DNA of 64,000 nt from Sphingobacterium prati (GTDB lineage: Bacteria; Bacteroidota; Bacteroidia; Sphingobacteriales; Sphingobacteriaceae), in contig NZ_JABJWY010000009.1 in NCBI RefSeq assembly GCF_013167215.1, positions 186,001-250,000 on the forward strand, read 5' to 3'. Of this stretch, positions 36,596 through 46,183 are shown piece by piece. Position numbers and translations under genes: made by a program. The notes under the pieces are model-generated. The model was not told the DNA's origin and did not search any database. It worked only from the letters and a program-made list of their open reading frames with translations. Within the stretch, counting starts at the first letter, position 1, and each line of letters opens with the position of its first letter.

Positions 36596-37996
36596 TTAGT
36601 TGTTATTTACTCTTACGATCTGTGCCATAAGCTCTGCCTCGCAGACAATTTTTTCTCCCACCATGGCCACACCCTTCATTTTAGCAATGCCTCTCCGGAT
36701 CGGTTCCATTAAATCGCATCTAAAAATAACAGAATCCCCTGGAGTGACTTGTGCTTTAAAACGCGCATTCTCGATTTTGAGAAATAACGTCAACCAGTTT
36801 TCTGGATCTGGGACAGTCTTTAATACGAGGATACCACCAGTCTGTGCCATCGCTTCTATTTGCAGTACGCCAGGAAATAAAGGTGCTCCAGGAAAATGTC
36901 CCATAAATAAATCTTCATTCATGGTCACATTCTTTAATCCCACAACATGTGTCTCAGTTAATTCCAGAATTTTATCGACCATGAGCATTGGTTGACGATG
37001 TGGAAGGATTTTCATAATCTCCACCGTATCATACAATGCTGGCATATTCGGATCGTAAACTTTAATTTTTTTACGTGTTTTATCTTTCTTGATCTGCTCT
37101 TTTATTTTCTTTGCAAACGCAACATTTGCAGCATGTCCCGGACGGGCAGCCATAATATGGCCCTTCAAAGGTCTTCCAACTAAAGCCAGATCGCCTACCA
37201 TGTCCAATAATTTATGTCGAGCAGGTTCATTCTGATGACGCAGTTGATTATTATTCAGGATACCTTCTTTTGCAACGGCAACAGTCTCCTTATGAAAAAG
37301 ATGGGCCAGTTTTTGCAGTTCCTCGGGAGAAGTTTCCTTATCAACAATGACAATTGCATTACTAAGATCTCCCCCTTTGATGAGCCCGTGATCCACAAGC
37401 ATCTCCAATTCATGCAGAAAACAAAACGTACGTGACGAAGCAATTTCTGCTTTGAAATCTTCAATAGATGTAATCGCAGCGTGTTGACTACCCAAAACAG
37501 GTGAGTTAAAATCTATCATACAAGTCAAACGGTAACCATCCATAGGCATTCCTAAGATCTCAACTTTACGTTCTGGCTCTGCATAATGAATATTATTAGA
37601 AATTTCATAATAATCTCTATCTGCATCCTGTTCTTCAAACCCCGCTTCCTCCAATAATTTCACAAAAATTGCTGCACTTCCATCCAATATTGGAATTTCA
37701 GGACCATCGATATCAATTAGAACGTTGTCGATTTGCAGACCAATTAATGATGCCATTAAATGTTCAATTGTACTAACACTTGCTCCATTTTGAGAAATAG
37801 TGGTTCCTCTGGAAGTGTCTGTGACATTATCTGCATCAACCAAAATCTCAGGCTGACCTTCTAAATCTATACGTCTGAACTTAAACCAGTGATTTTCCGG
37901 GGCTGGTTTGATCGTCATCGATACAATCTTTCCTGTATGAAGACCTACCCCTGAAATTTCAACCTCGTTTTTGATGGTTCTCTGTTTCACATTCAT
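36596..37996 (-). CDS. lpxC/fabZ: Bifunctional LpxC deacetylase / FabZ dehydratase
   Basis: Fusion found in Bacteroidota. The N-terminal part (about 1-305) is the zinc UDP-3-O-acyl-GlcNAc deacetylase: VSTIEHLMASLIGLQ and RHKLLDMVGDL carry zinc-binding and catalytic His/Asp. From about 325 to the end is the hot-dog 3-hydroxyacyl-ACP dehydratase: HRQPMLMVDKI and catalytic GHFPGAPLFPGVLQIEAMAQ. One protein thus commits lipid A synthesis and feeds fatty acid synthesis. ATG 37996 (MNVKQRTIK) matches the family start; an ATG at 38008 adds four residues. Confidence 0.95.
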   Translation of the reverse strand: MNVKQRTIKNEVEISGVGLHTGKIVSMTIKPAPENHWFKFRRIDLEGQPEILVDADNVTDTSRGTTISQNGASVSTIEHLMASLIGLQIDNVLIDIDGPEIPILDGSAAIFVKLLEEAGFEEQDADRDYYEISNNIHYAEPERKVEILGMPMDGYRLTCMIDFNSPVLGSQHAAITSIEDFKAEIASSRTFCFLHELEMLVDHGLIKGGDLSNAIVIVDKETSPEELQKLAHLFHKETVAVAKEGILNNNQLRHQNEPARHKLLDMVGDLALVGRPLKGHIMAARPGHAANVAFAKKIKEQIKKDKTRKKIKVYDPNMPALYDTVEIMKILPHRQPMLMVDKILELTETHVVGLKNVTMNEDLFMGHFPGAPLFPGVLQIEAMAQTGGILVLKTVPDPENWLTLFLKIENARFKAQVTPGDSVIFRCDLMEPIRRGIAKMKGVAMVGEKIVCEAELMAQIVRVNNN

Positions 37997-38139
37997 TTCT
38001 AATAACATATTTTTAAATCAAAACTTCTTTTGACAAAACCATCATGAGATTATAATAATATATCGAAATAGTAGCAATCTAAGACTGCTCATGATAGCTT
38101 CATTACAATTAAATAACAGTTTATTTCAATGAAAAAAGA

Positions 38140-39180
38140 TTATTTTAACTTCGATTCTACTAATTTCTCCAATTCCTGGATCCTTTTCTCCAATTCTGGA
38201 AGACGTGCAAATATTACATTGGAGCGCAACTGAGGCTGATAGGGCATTACCGGTGTTCCGCCCCATTTCTTTCCTTCTTCTTTAATTGACCTATTAACCC
38301 CCGATTGAGCCTGGATCTGGGAGCCCTTAGCGACAACAATATGTCCTACGACACCAACCTGTCCACCTAAAACCACATGTTCTCCAATTTTTGAACTTCC
38401 CGAAATTCCTGTCTGTGCGGCAATAACGGTGTTTTTACCAATATCTACGTTGTGTGCTATCTGAATTAAGTTATCCAATTTGACACCGTCACGCACAATA
38501 GTAGCTCCCATTGTAGCTCTATCAATCACCGTATTAGCACCAATCTCGACATTGTCTTCTATCTGAACGTAACCTATTTGTGGAACCTTCTTATAAGTAC
38601 CATCTTCCTGCGGGGCAAAACCAAAACCATCCGATCCAATCACAACGCCCGAATGAACAACCACATTTTTACCCACTTTACAATCATGATATACCTTCAC
38701 TCCTGGATAAAGCGTAGTATTGTCATCTATAGTGACTTTGTCCCCTATAAATACTTGTGGATAGATCTTCACATTATCTCCGATCTTTGCGCCTCTACCT
38801 ATATAAGCAAATGCGCCAATATAGCCTCCAGCCCCTATTGTTGCTTCGGGATGTATAAAGCAAGGCTCTTCACGTCCGCTTTTATCAAGACGAAATTCAT
38901 TATACATATTCAATATCGTAGAGAAAGCCGCATAAGCATTCTTTACACGAATAATGGTCAATGTAGGCTTGGGTGCTTGCGCCAATTGCAAATCTTCATT
39001 CACAATGACAATAGAAGCATCTGTTGTGTAAATAAAATGCTCATATTTTGGATTTGACAAAAAAGAAAGATCGCCTTTTTTACCTTCCTCAATTTTGGCA
39101 AGGTTACCTACGGTAACTTCTGGATTCCCCTCAATCCGTCCTTCTAATAATGTCCCTATTTGTTGAGCAGTAAATTGCAT
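38140..39180 (-). CDS. lpxD: UDP-3-O-acylglucosamine N-acyltransferase
   Basis: 346 aa. Third step of lipid A synthesis. N-terminal uridine-binding domain (1-100), then hexapeptide repeats IHPEATIGAGGYIGAFAYIG to about 300; catalytic His in IQIAHNVDIGKN. The end LPELEKRIQELEKLVESK is a C-terminal coiled helix. A promoter box TAGATTTG ends 4 nt before the ATG, so lpxD can start its own transcript within the region. Confidence 0.95.
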   Translation of the reverse strand: MQFTAQQIGTLLEGRIEGNPEVTVGNLAKIEEGKKGDLSFLSNPKYEHFIYTTDASIVIVNEDLQLAQAPKPTLTIIRVKNAYAAFSTILNMYNEFRLDKSGREEPCFIHPEATIGAGGYIGAFAYIGRGAKIGDNVKIYPQVFIGDKVTIDDNTTLYPGVKVYHDCKVGKNVVVHSGVVIGSDGFGFAPQEDGTYKKVPQIGYVQIEDNVEIGANTVIDRATMGATIVRDGVKLDNLIQIAHNVDIGKNTVIAAQTGISGSSKIGEHVVLGGQVGVVGHIVVAKGSQIQAQSGVNRSIKEEGKKWGGTPVMPYQPQLRSNVIFARLPELEKRIQELEKLVESKLK

Positions 39181-39184
39181 GGTA

Positions 39185-39192
39185 CAAATCTA
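39185..39192 (-). promoter_or_regulatory. Promoter -7 box of lpxD
   Basis: TAGATTTG on the minus strand, 4 nt before the ATG at 39180; predicts a leaderless mRNA. No clear -33. Confidence 0.45.
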
Positions 39193-39213
39193 TGTTTTTT
39201 TATTAAAAAATAA

Positions 39214-40464
39214 CTATCCGATAGAAGGAATTGCAATATATCCTACCTCTTTTGGATAACATAATGCGTATTTGGATACATTTTTAGACAATGCTTCTAA
39301 ATTTCCAAGATCGGATGCTTCGGTAATATCAATAAGCTCGCCCGACTTCAATAATATCTTGATCTGATCGTTTGAGGGATTATATGCGCGATTTTGAATT
39401 TCTTGCGTAAATACATAATAATGGATATCTTCACTTCTTATACCCAAAGACTGTTGGACCGTATTTTTTACTAGATCAAGATAGTCTGCTGAAAAAGGTT
39501 TATTACTCATAATTGAGCGATATAGGTCCCTTTTCATAATTCGCTGGCACATTTTACTCAAAATCTCATCTTCATGTTGTTCCCATGTTTTTATTGCTGA
39601 CATAATATCCGTATCATCTAAACGAGTAAACCAGTCTAAATGCAACGGGTCATCCAAAAAATTTGTCCGATCAATCTGCTGACTCAAAAACCAATGGAAC
39701 GCTGGGGTAGAAAAAAGTTTTACGCCAGCTGCTGTCAAATATTTCGCCCTTTGTAAAATTTTAATCAATAATTGCTCCGCTCCGATAACTGTTTTATGTA
39801 AATACACTTGCCAATACATCAGCCTCCGTGCGATAAGAAATTTTTCCACGGAATAAAGGCCTTTATATTCAACGACGATTTCGTCACCAACAACATTTAA
39901 CATCTTGATAATCCGGTCAAATGAAATGACTCCCTCAGAAACGCCTGTAAAAAAACTATCTCTGTTCAAATAGTCCATTCGGTCAACGTCTAATTGGCTA
40001 GACACAAGTTGATGGAGAAATTTCCGCTCATATTGATTATTAAAAATAGCAATGGCGAGGCTCAATCTTCCGTCTAGATCTCGATTCATACGATCCATCA
40101 GTAACGAAGAAAGCAATTCATGAGAAACGCCAGCAATCAAACTATGCTCTAAAGAATGAGAAAAAGGGCCATGCCCTATATCATGCAACAAAATAGCCGC
40201 CAAGACTGCCTCTTCCTCAAGCGCTGAAATTTCTATTCCCTTACTACGAAGGGTTTCCAATGCCATTGCCATTAGATGCATCGCTCCAATCGCATGCTGA
40301 AAGCGCGTATGCAGTGCTCCTGGATAAACTAAGTGAGTCATACTCACTTGCTTAATATAACGAAGGCGCTGAAAATAGGGATGCTGTACAAGGTCAAAGA
40401 CCAACCCTGTAGGAATGGCAACAAACCCATATACAGGATCATTGATGATTTTATTCTTGTTCAA
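39214..40464 (-). CDS. HD-domain phosphohydrolase, dGTPase-like
   Basis: 416 aa. HD motif residues appear as RFQHAIGAMHLM, LLHDIGHGPFSHSLEH and SQLDVDRMDYLNRD, the four-ligand metal site of the SAMHD1/dGTPase branch. The substrate is probably a nucleotide but is unproven. The first codon is TTG at 40464 (MNKNKIINDPVYGF matches the usual family start); no in-frame ATG or GTG lies upstream before a stop. It precedes lpxD by 33 nt. Confidence 0.82.
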   Translation of the reverse strand: MNKNKIINDPVYGFVAIPTGLVFDLVQHPYFQRLRYIKQVSMTHLVYPGALHTRFQHAIGAMHLMAMALETLRSKGIEISALEEEAVLAAILLHDIGHGPFSHSLEHSLIAGVSHELLSSLLMDRMNRDLDGRLSLAIAIFNNQYERKFLHQLVSSQLDVDRMDYLNRDSFFTGVSEGVISFDRIIKMLNVVGDEIVVEYKGLYSVEKFLIARRLMYWQVYLHKTVIGAEQLLIKILQRAKYLTAAGVKLFSTPAFHWFLSQQIDRTNFLDDPLHLDWFTRLDDTDIMSAIKTWEQHEDEILSKMCQRIMKRDLYRSIMSNKPFSADYLDLVKNTVQQSLGIRSEDIHYYVFTQEIQNRAYNPSNDQIKILLKSGELIDITEASDLGNLEALSKNVSKYALCYPKEVGYIAIPSIG

Positions 40465-40729
40465 TGCGGCGATAAATTAATGCTACTTTTCAACATATTA
40501 AATTGAAAACCTAGTTTTTAAAACACAAACTCATGGTTATCACTAATATAAACTTAAGACAAAGATAGTTAGTTCATCGTTAAGAAATGTTAAAAATAAA
40601 TCTGAAGCACGATATTTGCTTATGTTAGCAATATTGAAATCCATTCAATAACCGAGGTATTTTCTTTTGTTACAATTTAATCTGAGTAACACTATCAACC
40701 TCTCTTAAATAATAGACATATATAACAAG

Positions 40730-42283
40730 ATGCAAAAAACACATATTCTCTGGGCTGATGACGAAATTGACTTTTTAAAACCTCATATTTTATTTCTAGA
40801 AAGTAAGGGGTATAAAGTCGATACCGTCAATAATGGAAATGATGCGGTAGAAGCCTTTAAAAATGGTTTTTTTCATTTAATATTTCTAGATGAAAACATG
40901 CCCGGGCTAACTGGCCTTGAAACCCTTGCTATCATCAAATCCATCAATCCTACTGTTCCGATCGTACTTGTAACCAAAAACGAAGAGGAACATGTCATGG
41001 AAGATGCCATTGGTTCTAAAATAGATGATTATCTAATCAAACCGGTAAATCCCAAGCAGATTTTGATGACAATAAAAAAACTTACTGAAAATAAACGTAT
41101 TGTCAACGAAAAGACTTCCATGGCGTATCAGCAAGATTTTCGCAATCTAGGCATGATATTAAACGACAACTTAGATTTCAAGCAATGGTCAGAAGTTTAT
41201 AAAAAACTAGTTTATTGGGAACTGTCGCTCGAAAAACTCGAAGACAACAACATGCATGAAATATTGACGATGCAAAAGTCCGAGGCAAATATGCAGTTCT
41301 CAAAATTTGTTGAAAACAACTATATCAATTGGATCAACCATCCCGAAAATGCACCTATTCTATCCCATCAGCTGTTTAAAAAGAAAGTATTTCCAGTACT
41401 CGACGAGGATGTTGCTACTTTTTTCGTCTTGATAGACAATTTACGCTTTGATCAATGGAAAATCATCAACGAGGTAATCACGGATTATTTTAGACTGGAA
41501 GAGGAGATAAATTATTTCTCGATTTTGCCTACTGCAACTCAATATGCAAGAAATGCGATTTTCAGCGGCTTAACACCGTTGGAAATGGAAAAACGATTCC
41601 CTAAATTATGGCAGAATGACGAAGATGAAGGGGGGAAGAACTTGTATGAAGACAAGTTTCTGGATGATCAGATTAAACGATTATACCGTAAACCGATAAA
41701 ACATTCCTACACAAAAGTTTTAACCCTCGAACAAGGAAAGGACGTTTTAGATAATCTGGGAAATATGATGCATAACCAGCTCAATATCCTAGTTTACAAT
41801 TTTGTAGACATGTTGTCCCATGCACGAACAGATAGCTCCATGATTCGTGAGCTGGCTAATGATGAAGCGGCGTATCGTTCGCTTACATTATCCTGGTTTG
41901 AGCATTCTCCTCTTTTAGAAGCTTTAAAATGGCTTTCACAGAAAAAAGTACGCGTAATTATCACAACTGACCACGGGACTATTCGGGTCAAAAAACCAAG
42001 TAAAATCGTTGGAGATAGAAACACAAATACAAACCTTAGATATAAACAAGGAAAAAATTTAAACTACATTGAAAAAGATGTGTTTACAATCAAGAATCCC
42101 CACGATGCGCAACTGCCCAAACTCCATGTTAGCTCTACGTATGTATTTGCGAAAGAAGATTCTTATTTTGTTTATCCCAACAATTACAATCAATTTGTTA
42201 ATTATTTTAACGGAACATTCCAACATGGAGGAATTTCATTGGAAGAAATGATCATCCCCTTTGCGACATACCTCCCGAAATAG
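40730..42283 (+). CDS. porX: PorX-type response regulator with PglZ (alkaline phosphatase-like) domain
   Basis: 517 aa. The receiver domain (1-120) has Asp in LIFLDENMPGLTG and Lys in YLIKPVN. From about 200 the PglZ domain follows with FFVLIDNLRFDQW, LPTATQYARNAIFSG, DMLSHARTDSS and ITTDHGTIRV, matching the zinc phosphodiesterase site of PorX. In Porphyromonas PorX with PorY controls type IX secretion. PorY is not in this window. The 3' end contains the promoter of tsaE. Confidence 0.9.
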   Translation: MQKTHILWADDEIDFLKPHILFLESKGYKVDTVNNGNDAVEAFKNGFFHLIFLDENMPGLTGLETLAIIKSINPTVPIVLVTKNEEEHVMEDAIGSKIDDYLIKPVNPKQILMTIKKLTENKRIVNEKTSMAYQQDFRNLGMILNDNLDFKQWSEVYKKLVYWELSLEKLEDNNMHEILTMQKSEANMQFSKFVENNYINWINHPENAPILSHQLFKKKVFPVLDEDVATFFVLIDNLRFDQWKIINEVITDYFRLEEEINYFSILPTATQYARNAIFSGLTPLEMEKRFPKLWQNDEDEGGKNLYEDKFLDDQIKRLYRKPIKHSYTKVLTLEQGKDVLDNLGNMMHNQLNILVYNFVDMLSHARTDSSMIRELANDEAAYRSLTLSWFEHSPLLEALKWLSQKKVRVIITTDHGTIRVKKPSKIVGDRNTNTNLRYKQGKNLNYIEKDVFTIKNPHDAQLPKLHVSSTYVFAKEDSYFVYPNNYNQFVNYFNGTFQHGGISLEEMIIPFATYLPK

Positions 42284-42291
42284 TAATTTTG
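42260..42291 (+). promoter_or_regulatory. Promoter of tsaE inside the end of porX
   Basis: TTTG (42260-42263), 20 nt, then TAATTTTG (42284-42291), 4 nt before the tsaE ATG. A full match to the Bacteroidota promoter with a leaderless start. Confidence 0.65.
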
Positions 42292-42295
42292 CAAC

Positions 42296-42706
42296 ATGGA
42301 AATTATCGTAAATACAACGGCAGATCTTTCTGTTGCGGCCCAAACTCTCTTGCATAGGTTTCCAAAGGATCGTATTTTTCTACTATATGGCCCAATGGGC
42401 GCAGGAAAAACAACTTTTATAAAATACTTGTGTGAACAACTGGGCGTAAAAGATAGTACGTCAAGTCCTACCTTTTCCATTGTCAATGAATATGACTCCG
42501 ACAATGGAACACTCTATCATTTTGATTTTTACCGCATTAAAGATGAACAGGAAGCATTCGATTTTGGCTACGAGGAATATTTCTATTCAGGAGCGTACTG
42601 CTTCATCGAATGGCCCGAGAAAATTCCAAATTTATTGCCCGAAGAAGCAAAGGAAATACAGATCAGCATCATAGATGCGCATACCCGTAAAATATCCATC
42701 CATTAA
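42296..42706 (+). CDS. tsaE: tRNA threonylcarbamoyladenosine biosynthesis ATPase TsaE
   Basis: 136 aa. P-loop LYGPMGAGKTTFIKYL near residue 29, SSPTFSIVNEY and YHFDFYRIKDEQEA, then FIEWPEKIPNLLP are family blocks. It works with TsaB, TsaC and TsaD to make t6A37 in tRNAs. The porX-tsaE neighbourhood recurs in Bacteroidota. A TsaC/YciO homologue lies at 53269. Confidence 0.93.
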   Translation: MEIIVNTTADLSVAAQTLLHRFPKDRIFLLYGPMGAGKTTFIKYLCEQLGVKDSTSSPTFSIVNEYDSDNGTLYHFDFYRIKDEQEAFDFGYEEYFYSGAYCFIEWPEKIPNLLPEEAKEIQISIIDAHTRKISIH

Positions 42707-42728
42707 TCTACCCATATCACAGTCCATT

Positions 42729-43772
42729 ATGGCTAATTCATCGTCTTGTCAATATCTTCCATCCGATACTCATGTACCAGGGCTAGCAGCGATTCACGCT
42801 GAACATTTAAGTTTTTCCTTTCATGAAAACAATGTACAGTTTGCCGTTGAAAACGCTTCCTTTGATATCGAAAATGGAAGGATAACCGCTATTATTGGCG
42901 AGTCTGGAAGTGGTAAAAGTACGCTACTTAGATTAATTTATGGACTTTTGGAACCTACAGCTGGTGCAGTGCGGTACAAAGGTTGGCGGGTTCCCACACG
43001 TAAAGACAAATTAATACCTGGACACGATGCCATGAAACTTGTTTCTCAAGGATTCGATGATCTAAACACCTATGCTAATGTATGGGATAATGTGGCTTCA
43101 CAATTACCGAATACGGATATTAAACGTAAACAGGATAAAACAGCAGAGATTTTACAACGCTTGCGGATAGACCATTTGGCAAAAAAAAGAGTCGCTGATA
43201 TCAGTGGTGGCGAAAAACAACGCGTTGCCATCTGCCGTGCATTGATCAATGAACCCGAAGTATTGTTAATGGATGAACCTTTTAACCAAGTCGACGCATC
43301 TTTCCGAGATACACTACAACAAGATATAAAAGACATTGTCAAAGAAACAGGTCTTACGATAATTCTGGTGTCACATGATCCCACCGAAGTACTCGCCTTG
43401 GCCGATAATCTTATTGTCATGAAGTCGGGCAAAATATTGGATCAAAACAACCCCCATTTGCTGTATAGCCGACCATCACATCCTTATACGGCCCAACTAC
43501 TGGCAAAAAGTAATATTTTACGCCCCGAGCAAGCACAAAATTTAGGCATAGCAAGTGACAAGGCTATTGCTATCCATCAAGAATGGATTTCTATTACGTC
43601 CGCGGAGAAATCACCTTTTTTTATAAAGGACACTAAATTCAGAGGTTTCTATTATGAGATCGTTATTTCCAATAATGAGATCGACCTGCATTGCACGACC
43701 ATTTCACAGTTAATCCCAAAAAAAAATCAAGCTGTTGATTTAACAATTTCCAATTGGATCCCTTTCGATTGA
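42729..43772 (+). CDS. ABC transporter ATP-binding protein with C-terminal extension
   Basis: About 347 aa from ATG 42729. Walker A GESGSGKSTLL, signature SGGEKQRVAI, Walker B VLLMDEPFNQVDA and the switch His in LVSHDP. About 100 extra residues after the ATPase core may be a regulatory domain like those of polyamine or sulfate ATPases. No permease lies near. An in-frame start at 42675 would overlap tsaE and is not favoured. Confidence 0.82.
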   Translation: MANSSSCQYLPSDTHVPGLAAIHAEHLSFSFHENNVQFAVENASFDIENGRITAIIGESGSGKSTLLRLIYGLLEPTAGAVRYKGWRVPTRKDKLIPGHDAMKLVSQGFDDLNTYANVWDNVASQLPNTDIKRKQDKTAEILQRLRIDHLAKKRVADISGGEKQRVAICRALINEPEVLLMDEPFNQVDASFRDTLQQDIKDIVKETGLTIILVSHDPTEVLALADNLIVMKSGKILDQNNPHLLYSRPSHPYTAQLLAKSNILRPEQAQNLGIASDKAIAIHQEWISITSAEKSPFFIKDTKFRGFYYEIVISNNEIDLHCTTISQLIPKKNQAVDLTISNWIPFD

Positions 43773-44624
43773 TTAATTTAAGGTAGACATCCAGGACAGA
43801 AAGGCATCAAACCACTTTTTGTCCGAAGTTTTATTAATTAACCCAAAACCATGTCCTCCTTTCTCAAAGACATAGAGCGTATTTGGGACTTTGACTTTAT
43901 CCAGTGCAGCCATCATTCTGTAACTATTTTCAATTGGGACAGCTGTATCATCTTTGGCATGTACAAAGAAAACGGGACATACCTCAGGTGATACCTGTTG
44001 CTCAGAAGAAAATAATTGAACGAGCTCATTTGATGGACTTTCTCCAATAAGATTATTTTTTGATCCTTTATGCGTCACATCATTCTGCATAGATATGACC
44101 GGATATATCAATCCTGCAAAGTCTGGTCTCAGGGATATGTGAGTGGGATTTGGGATATAATCTTTCTTAAATTTGGTAATTAAGGTTGATGCCAGGTGAC
44201 CGCCCGCGGAAAAACCGATAACACCTACTTTCTTAATCTGAGGATTAAGAGTCCGTATCAGTTGAACTGCCTGTTGGGCGTCTTGAAGCGGTCCGATACT
44301 CTTATCCCGCATAATATTAGGCGAGGGCAATCTATACTGCAATACATAAGCCGAGTATCCATTACTCACCAGTTCCTTAGCAACTGCATGCCCCTCATGA
44401 TCCATTGCAATATGTGAGTATCCGCCACCCGGAATAACCAGCACGCCAATATTTTTAGCTATATTTTCGTCCGGAGTATAAACAAATAATTTGGGCATAT
44501 TCTTTTCCAAGAAAGCCCGGCTTTTGTCAGTTGCATTTGGAATAGTATCTTGGTAAAGATTGATAACTTCTTGCGCTTTTACAAGCGAAATCAAAGAACA
44601 TAAGATCATAAGAATTGTTTTCAT
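43773..44624 (-). CDS. Secreted alpha/beta hydrolase (acetyl esterase/lipase type)
   Basis: 283 aa, signal peptide to about residue 17. Oxyanion motif VIPGGGYSHIAMD, nucleophile GFSAGGHLAS (Ser), Asp in HAKDDTAVP and His in KGGHGFG form a full triad. It resembles xylan or pectin acetyl esterases of Bacteroidota. Convergent with the ABC gene with no gap between stops. Substrate unknown. Confidence 0.82.
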   Translation of the reverse strand: MKTILMILCSLISLVKAQEVINLYQDTIPNATDKSRAFLEKNMPKLFVYTPDENIAKNIGVLVIPGGGYSHIAMDHEGHAVAKELVSNGYSAYVLQYRLPSPNIMRDKSIGPLQDAQQAVQLIRTLNPQIKKVGVIGFSAGGHLASTLITKFKKDYIPNPTHISLRPDFAGLIYPVISMQNDVTHKGSKNNLIGESPSNELVQLFSSEQQVSPEVCPVFFVHAKDDTAVPIENSYRMMAALDKVKVPNTLYVFEKGGHGFGLINKTSDKKWFDAFLSWMSTLN

Positions 44625-44752
44625 CTGTATTTATAGTTATTTAGGTTTCCATCTTTTCTGCCGCCTTGTTGCCCACCAACATTTCTATGATCAACCCCTC
44701 TAAAACGGCATTAACTACTTTTTCATCTTGTTCAAGCCTCCGTTACCTTGCT

Positions 44753-45964
44753 TTATAACGAAGATACGACCAAAAGATCCAAGTCCTTGGCGGTCATATT
44801 AAATCGAGAAGCCATATCGGCATTGGTTAGGTTGCCTTGGTATAGGTAGATTGAACTTCGTATGCCTGGGCTTTTCCAAATTGCATTTTTCAATCCACCC
44901 AACTCCGCAAAATCTAAGAGGATAGATGTAAAAATATTACTCATCGCATACGTGGCAGTACGCGCGACTCGGGAGGCAATATTAGGAACACAATAGTGAA
45001 TAACATCGAATTTACGAAAAACTGGTTTATCATGCGAAGTTACTTCCGACGTTTCAAAATTCCCTCCTTGGTCTATGCTGACATCAATAACGACTGAATT
45101 CGGCTTCATCTTCGACACTGTTTCTTCGGAAATCACACAGGCAGAGCGGCCATTTCTCGCTCTTAGAGCACCTATAACAACATCTGAACTGATTACAGCT
45201 TTATTGAGAATAATAGGTTGAATTACTGAAGTGAACACGCGACTACCGAGATTGTTTTGCAAACGTCTCAGTTTATAAATTGAATTATCAAAAACCTTTA
45301 CCTGTGCACCAAGGGCTAATGCCGTTCGCGCCGCTTGTTCACCCACCGTTCCAGCACCGATGATCACTACTTCTGTCGAAGCCACGCCGGTAACTCCACC
45401 TAGCATAAGCCCTTTACCACCGAATGCATTACTTAAGTATTCGCCCGCGATCAAAGTCGCTGTGGCTCCTACGATTTCGCTCATCGCACGCACGACCGCC
45501 AAGCAACCGCCCTCATCTCTTAAGTATTCGTAAGAAATAGCTGTCACCTTTTTATTCATCAATGCCTTTAATACATCTGCATTCATTAAAGAAGGTTGTT
45601 GAGATGACAATAACACCTGCCTTTCCTTCATTAATTTAACTTCTGACACGGTAGGACTACCAACTTTAATAATCAAATCAGCTTGATATATTTCTTCTCG
45701 TGACGCTACAATGCGGGCACCTTGTTCACTATAATGATGATCTAAAAAATTAGCGCCGGCGCCGGCGCCAGTCTCAATCAGTACTTCATGTCCATTTTCG
45801 ACCAATAAGGCTACAGCCAAGGGTGTTAAACATATACGCTTTTCCTGAAGTGAAATCTCTTTTGGAATTCCAATAAAAAGACTTTTTGCACTCTTTTTCT
45901 TCTCAAACAACATCTCTTTCGTAGAAATCATAGCCTGATTAGCAAGCTTCCCTAACTCATTCAT
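44753..45964 (-). CDS. ald: Alanine dehydrogenase
   Basis: 403 aa. AlaDH/PNT family: IGIPKEISLQEKRICLTPLAV with the pyruvate-binding Lys and Arg, EVLIETGAGAGANF, LGGVTGVASTEVVIIGAGTVG as the NAD loop, and VIDVSIDQGGNFETSE. It interconverts alanine and pyruvate. The fit to transhydrogenase alpha subunit is poorer because no membrane part is present. Long N-terminal helix (1-28) as in Bacteroidota homologues. Confidence 0.88.
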   Translation of the reverse strand: MNELGKLANQAMISTKEMLFEKKKSAKSLFIGIPKEISLQEKRICLTPLAVALLVENGHEVLIETGAGAGANFLDHHYSEQGARIVASREEIYQADLIIKVGSPTVSEVKLMKERQVLLSSQQPSLMNADVLKALMNKKVTAISYEYLRDEGGCLAVVRAMSEIVGATATLIAGEYLSNAFGGKGLMLGGVTGVASTEVVIIGAGTVGEQAARTALALGAQVKVFDNSIYKLRRLQNNLGSRVFTSVIQPIILNKAVISSDVVIGALRARNGRSACVISEETVSKMKPNSVVIDVSIDQGGNFETSEVTSHDKPVFRKFDVIHYCVPNIASRVARTATYAMSNIFTSILLDFAELGGLKNAIWKSPGIRSSIYLYQGNLTNADMASRFNMTAKDLDLLVVSSL

Positions 45965-46085
45965 TTTATTAAATTGACTTTAGCTAAAATTACAACAAAT
46001 AATCAATCTAATCAAACTCATATAAATTTGCCTCAGCAATCGCAATGAAGTGTTAAAAAATACCGGTATCCATTGCTGCGGTCAT

Positions 46086-46109
46086 CCATTGAAAAACGCT
46101 TTTCAATGG
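46086..46109. other. Hairpin in the ald / dehydratase divergent promoter region
   Basis: CCATTGAAAA (46086-46095) pairs with TTTTCAATGG (46100-46109) around ACGC. The two genes diverge here, so a terminator is unlikely; an operator or mRNA leader hairpin is possible. Confidence 0.4.
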
Positions 46110-46153
46110 AAAGATTATCCAGGTGAATACGATGGGAATGAAACAAAATTATC

Positions 46154-46161
46154 TACATTTG
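46154..46161 (+). promoter_or_regulatory. Promoter -7 box of the dehydratase gene
   Basis: TACATTTG, 22 nt before ATG 46184. No clear -33. Confidence 0.45.
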
Positions 46162-46183
46162 TCTAAATTAATTTAAATATACC

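Noticed and set aside
38578..39057. 159-codon plus-strand open frame inside lpxD
   Set aside because: Shadow of the hexapeptide-repeat gene; composition is unlike a real protein.
42675..42728. Longer start for the ABC ATPase overlapping tsaE
   Set aside because: The overlap has no conserved sequence, and ATG 42729 follows the tsaE stop cleanly.
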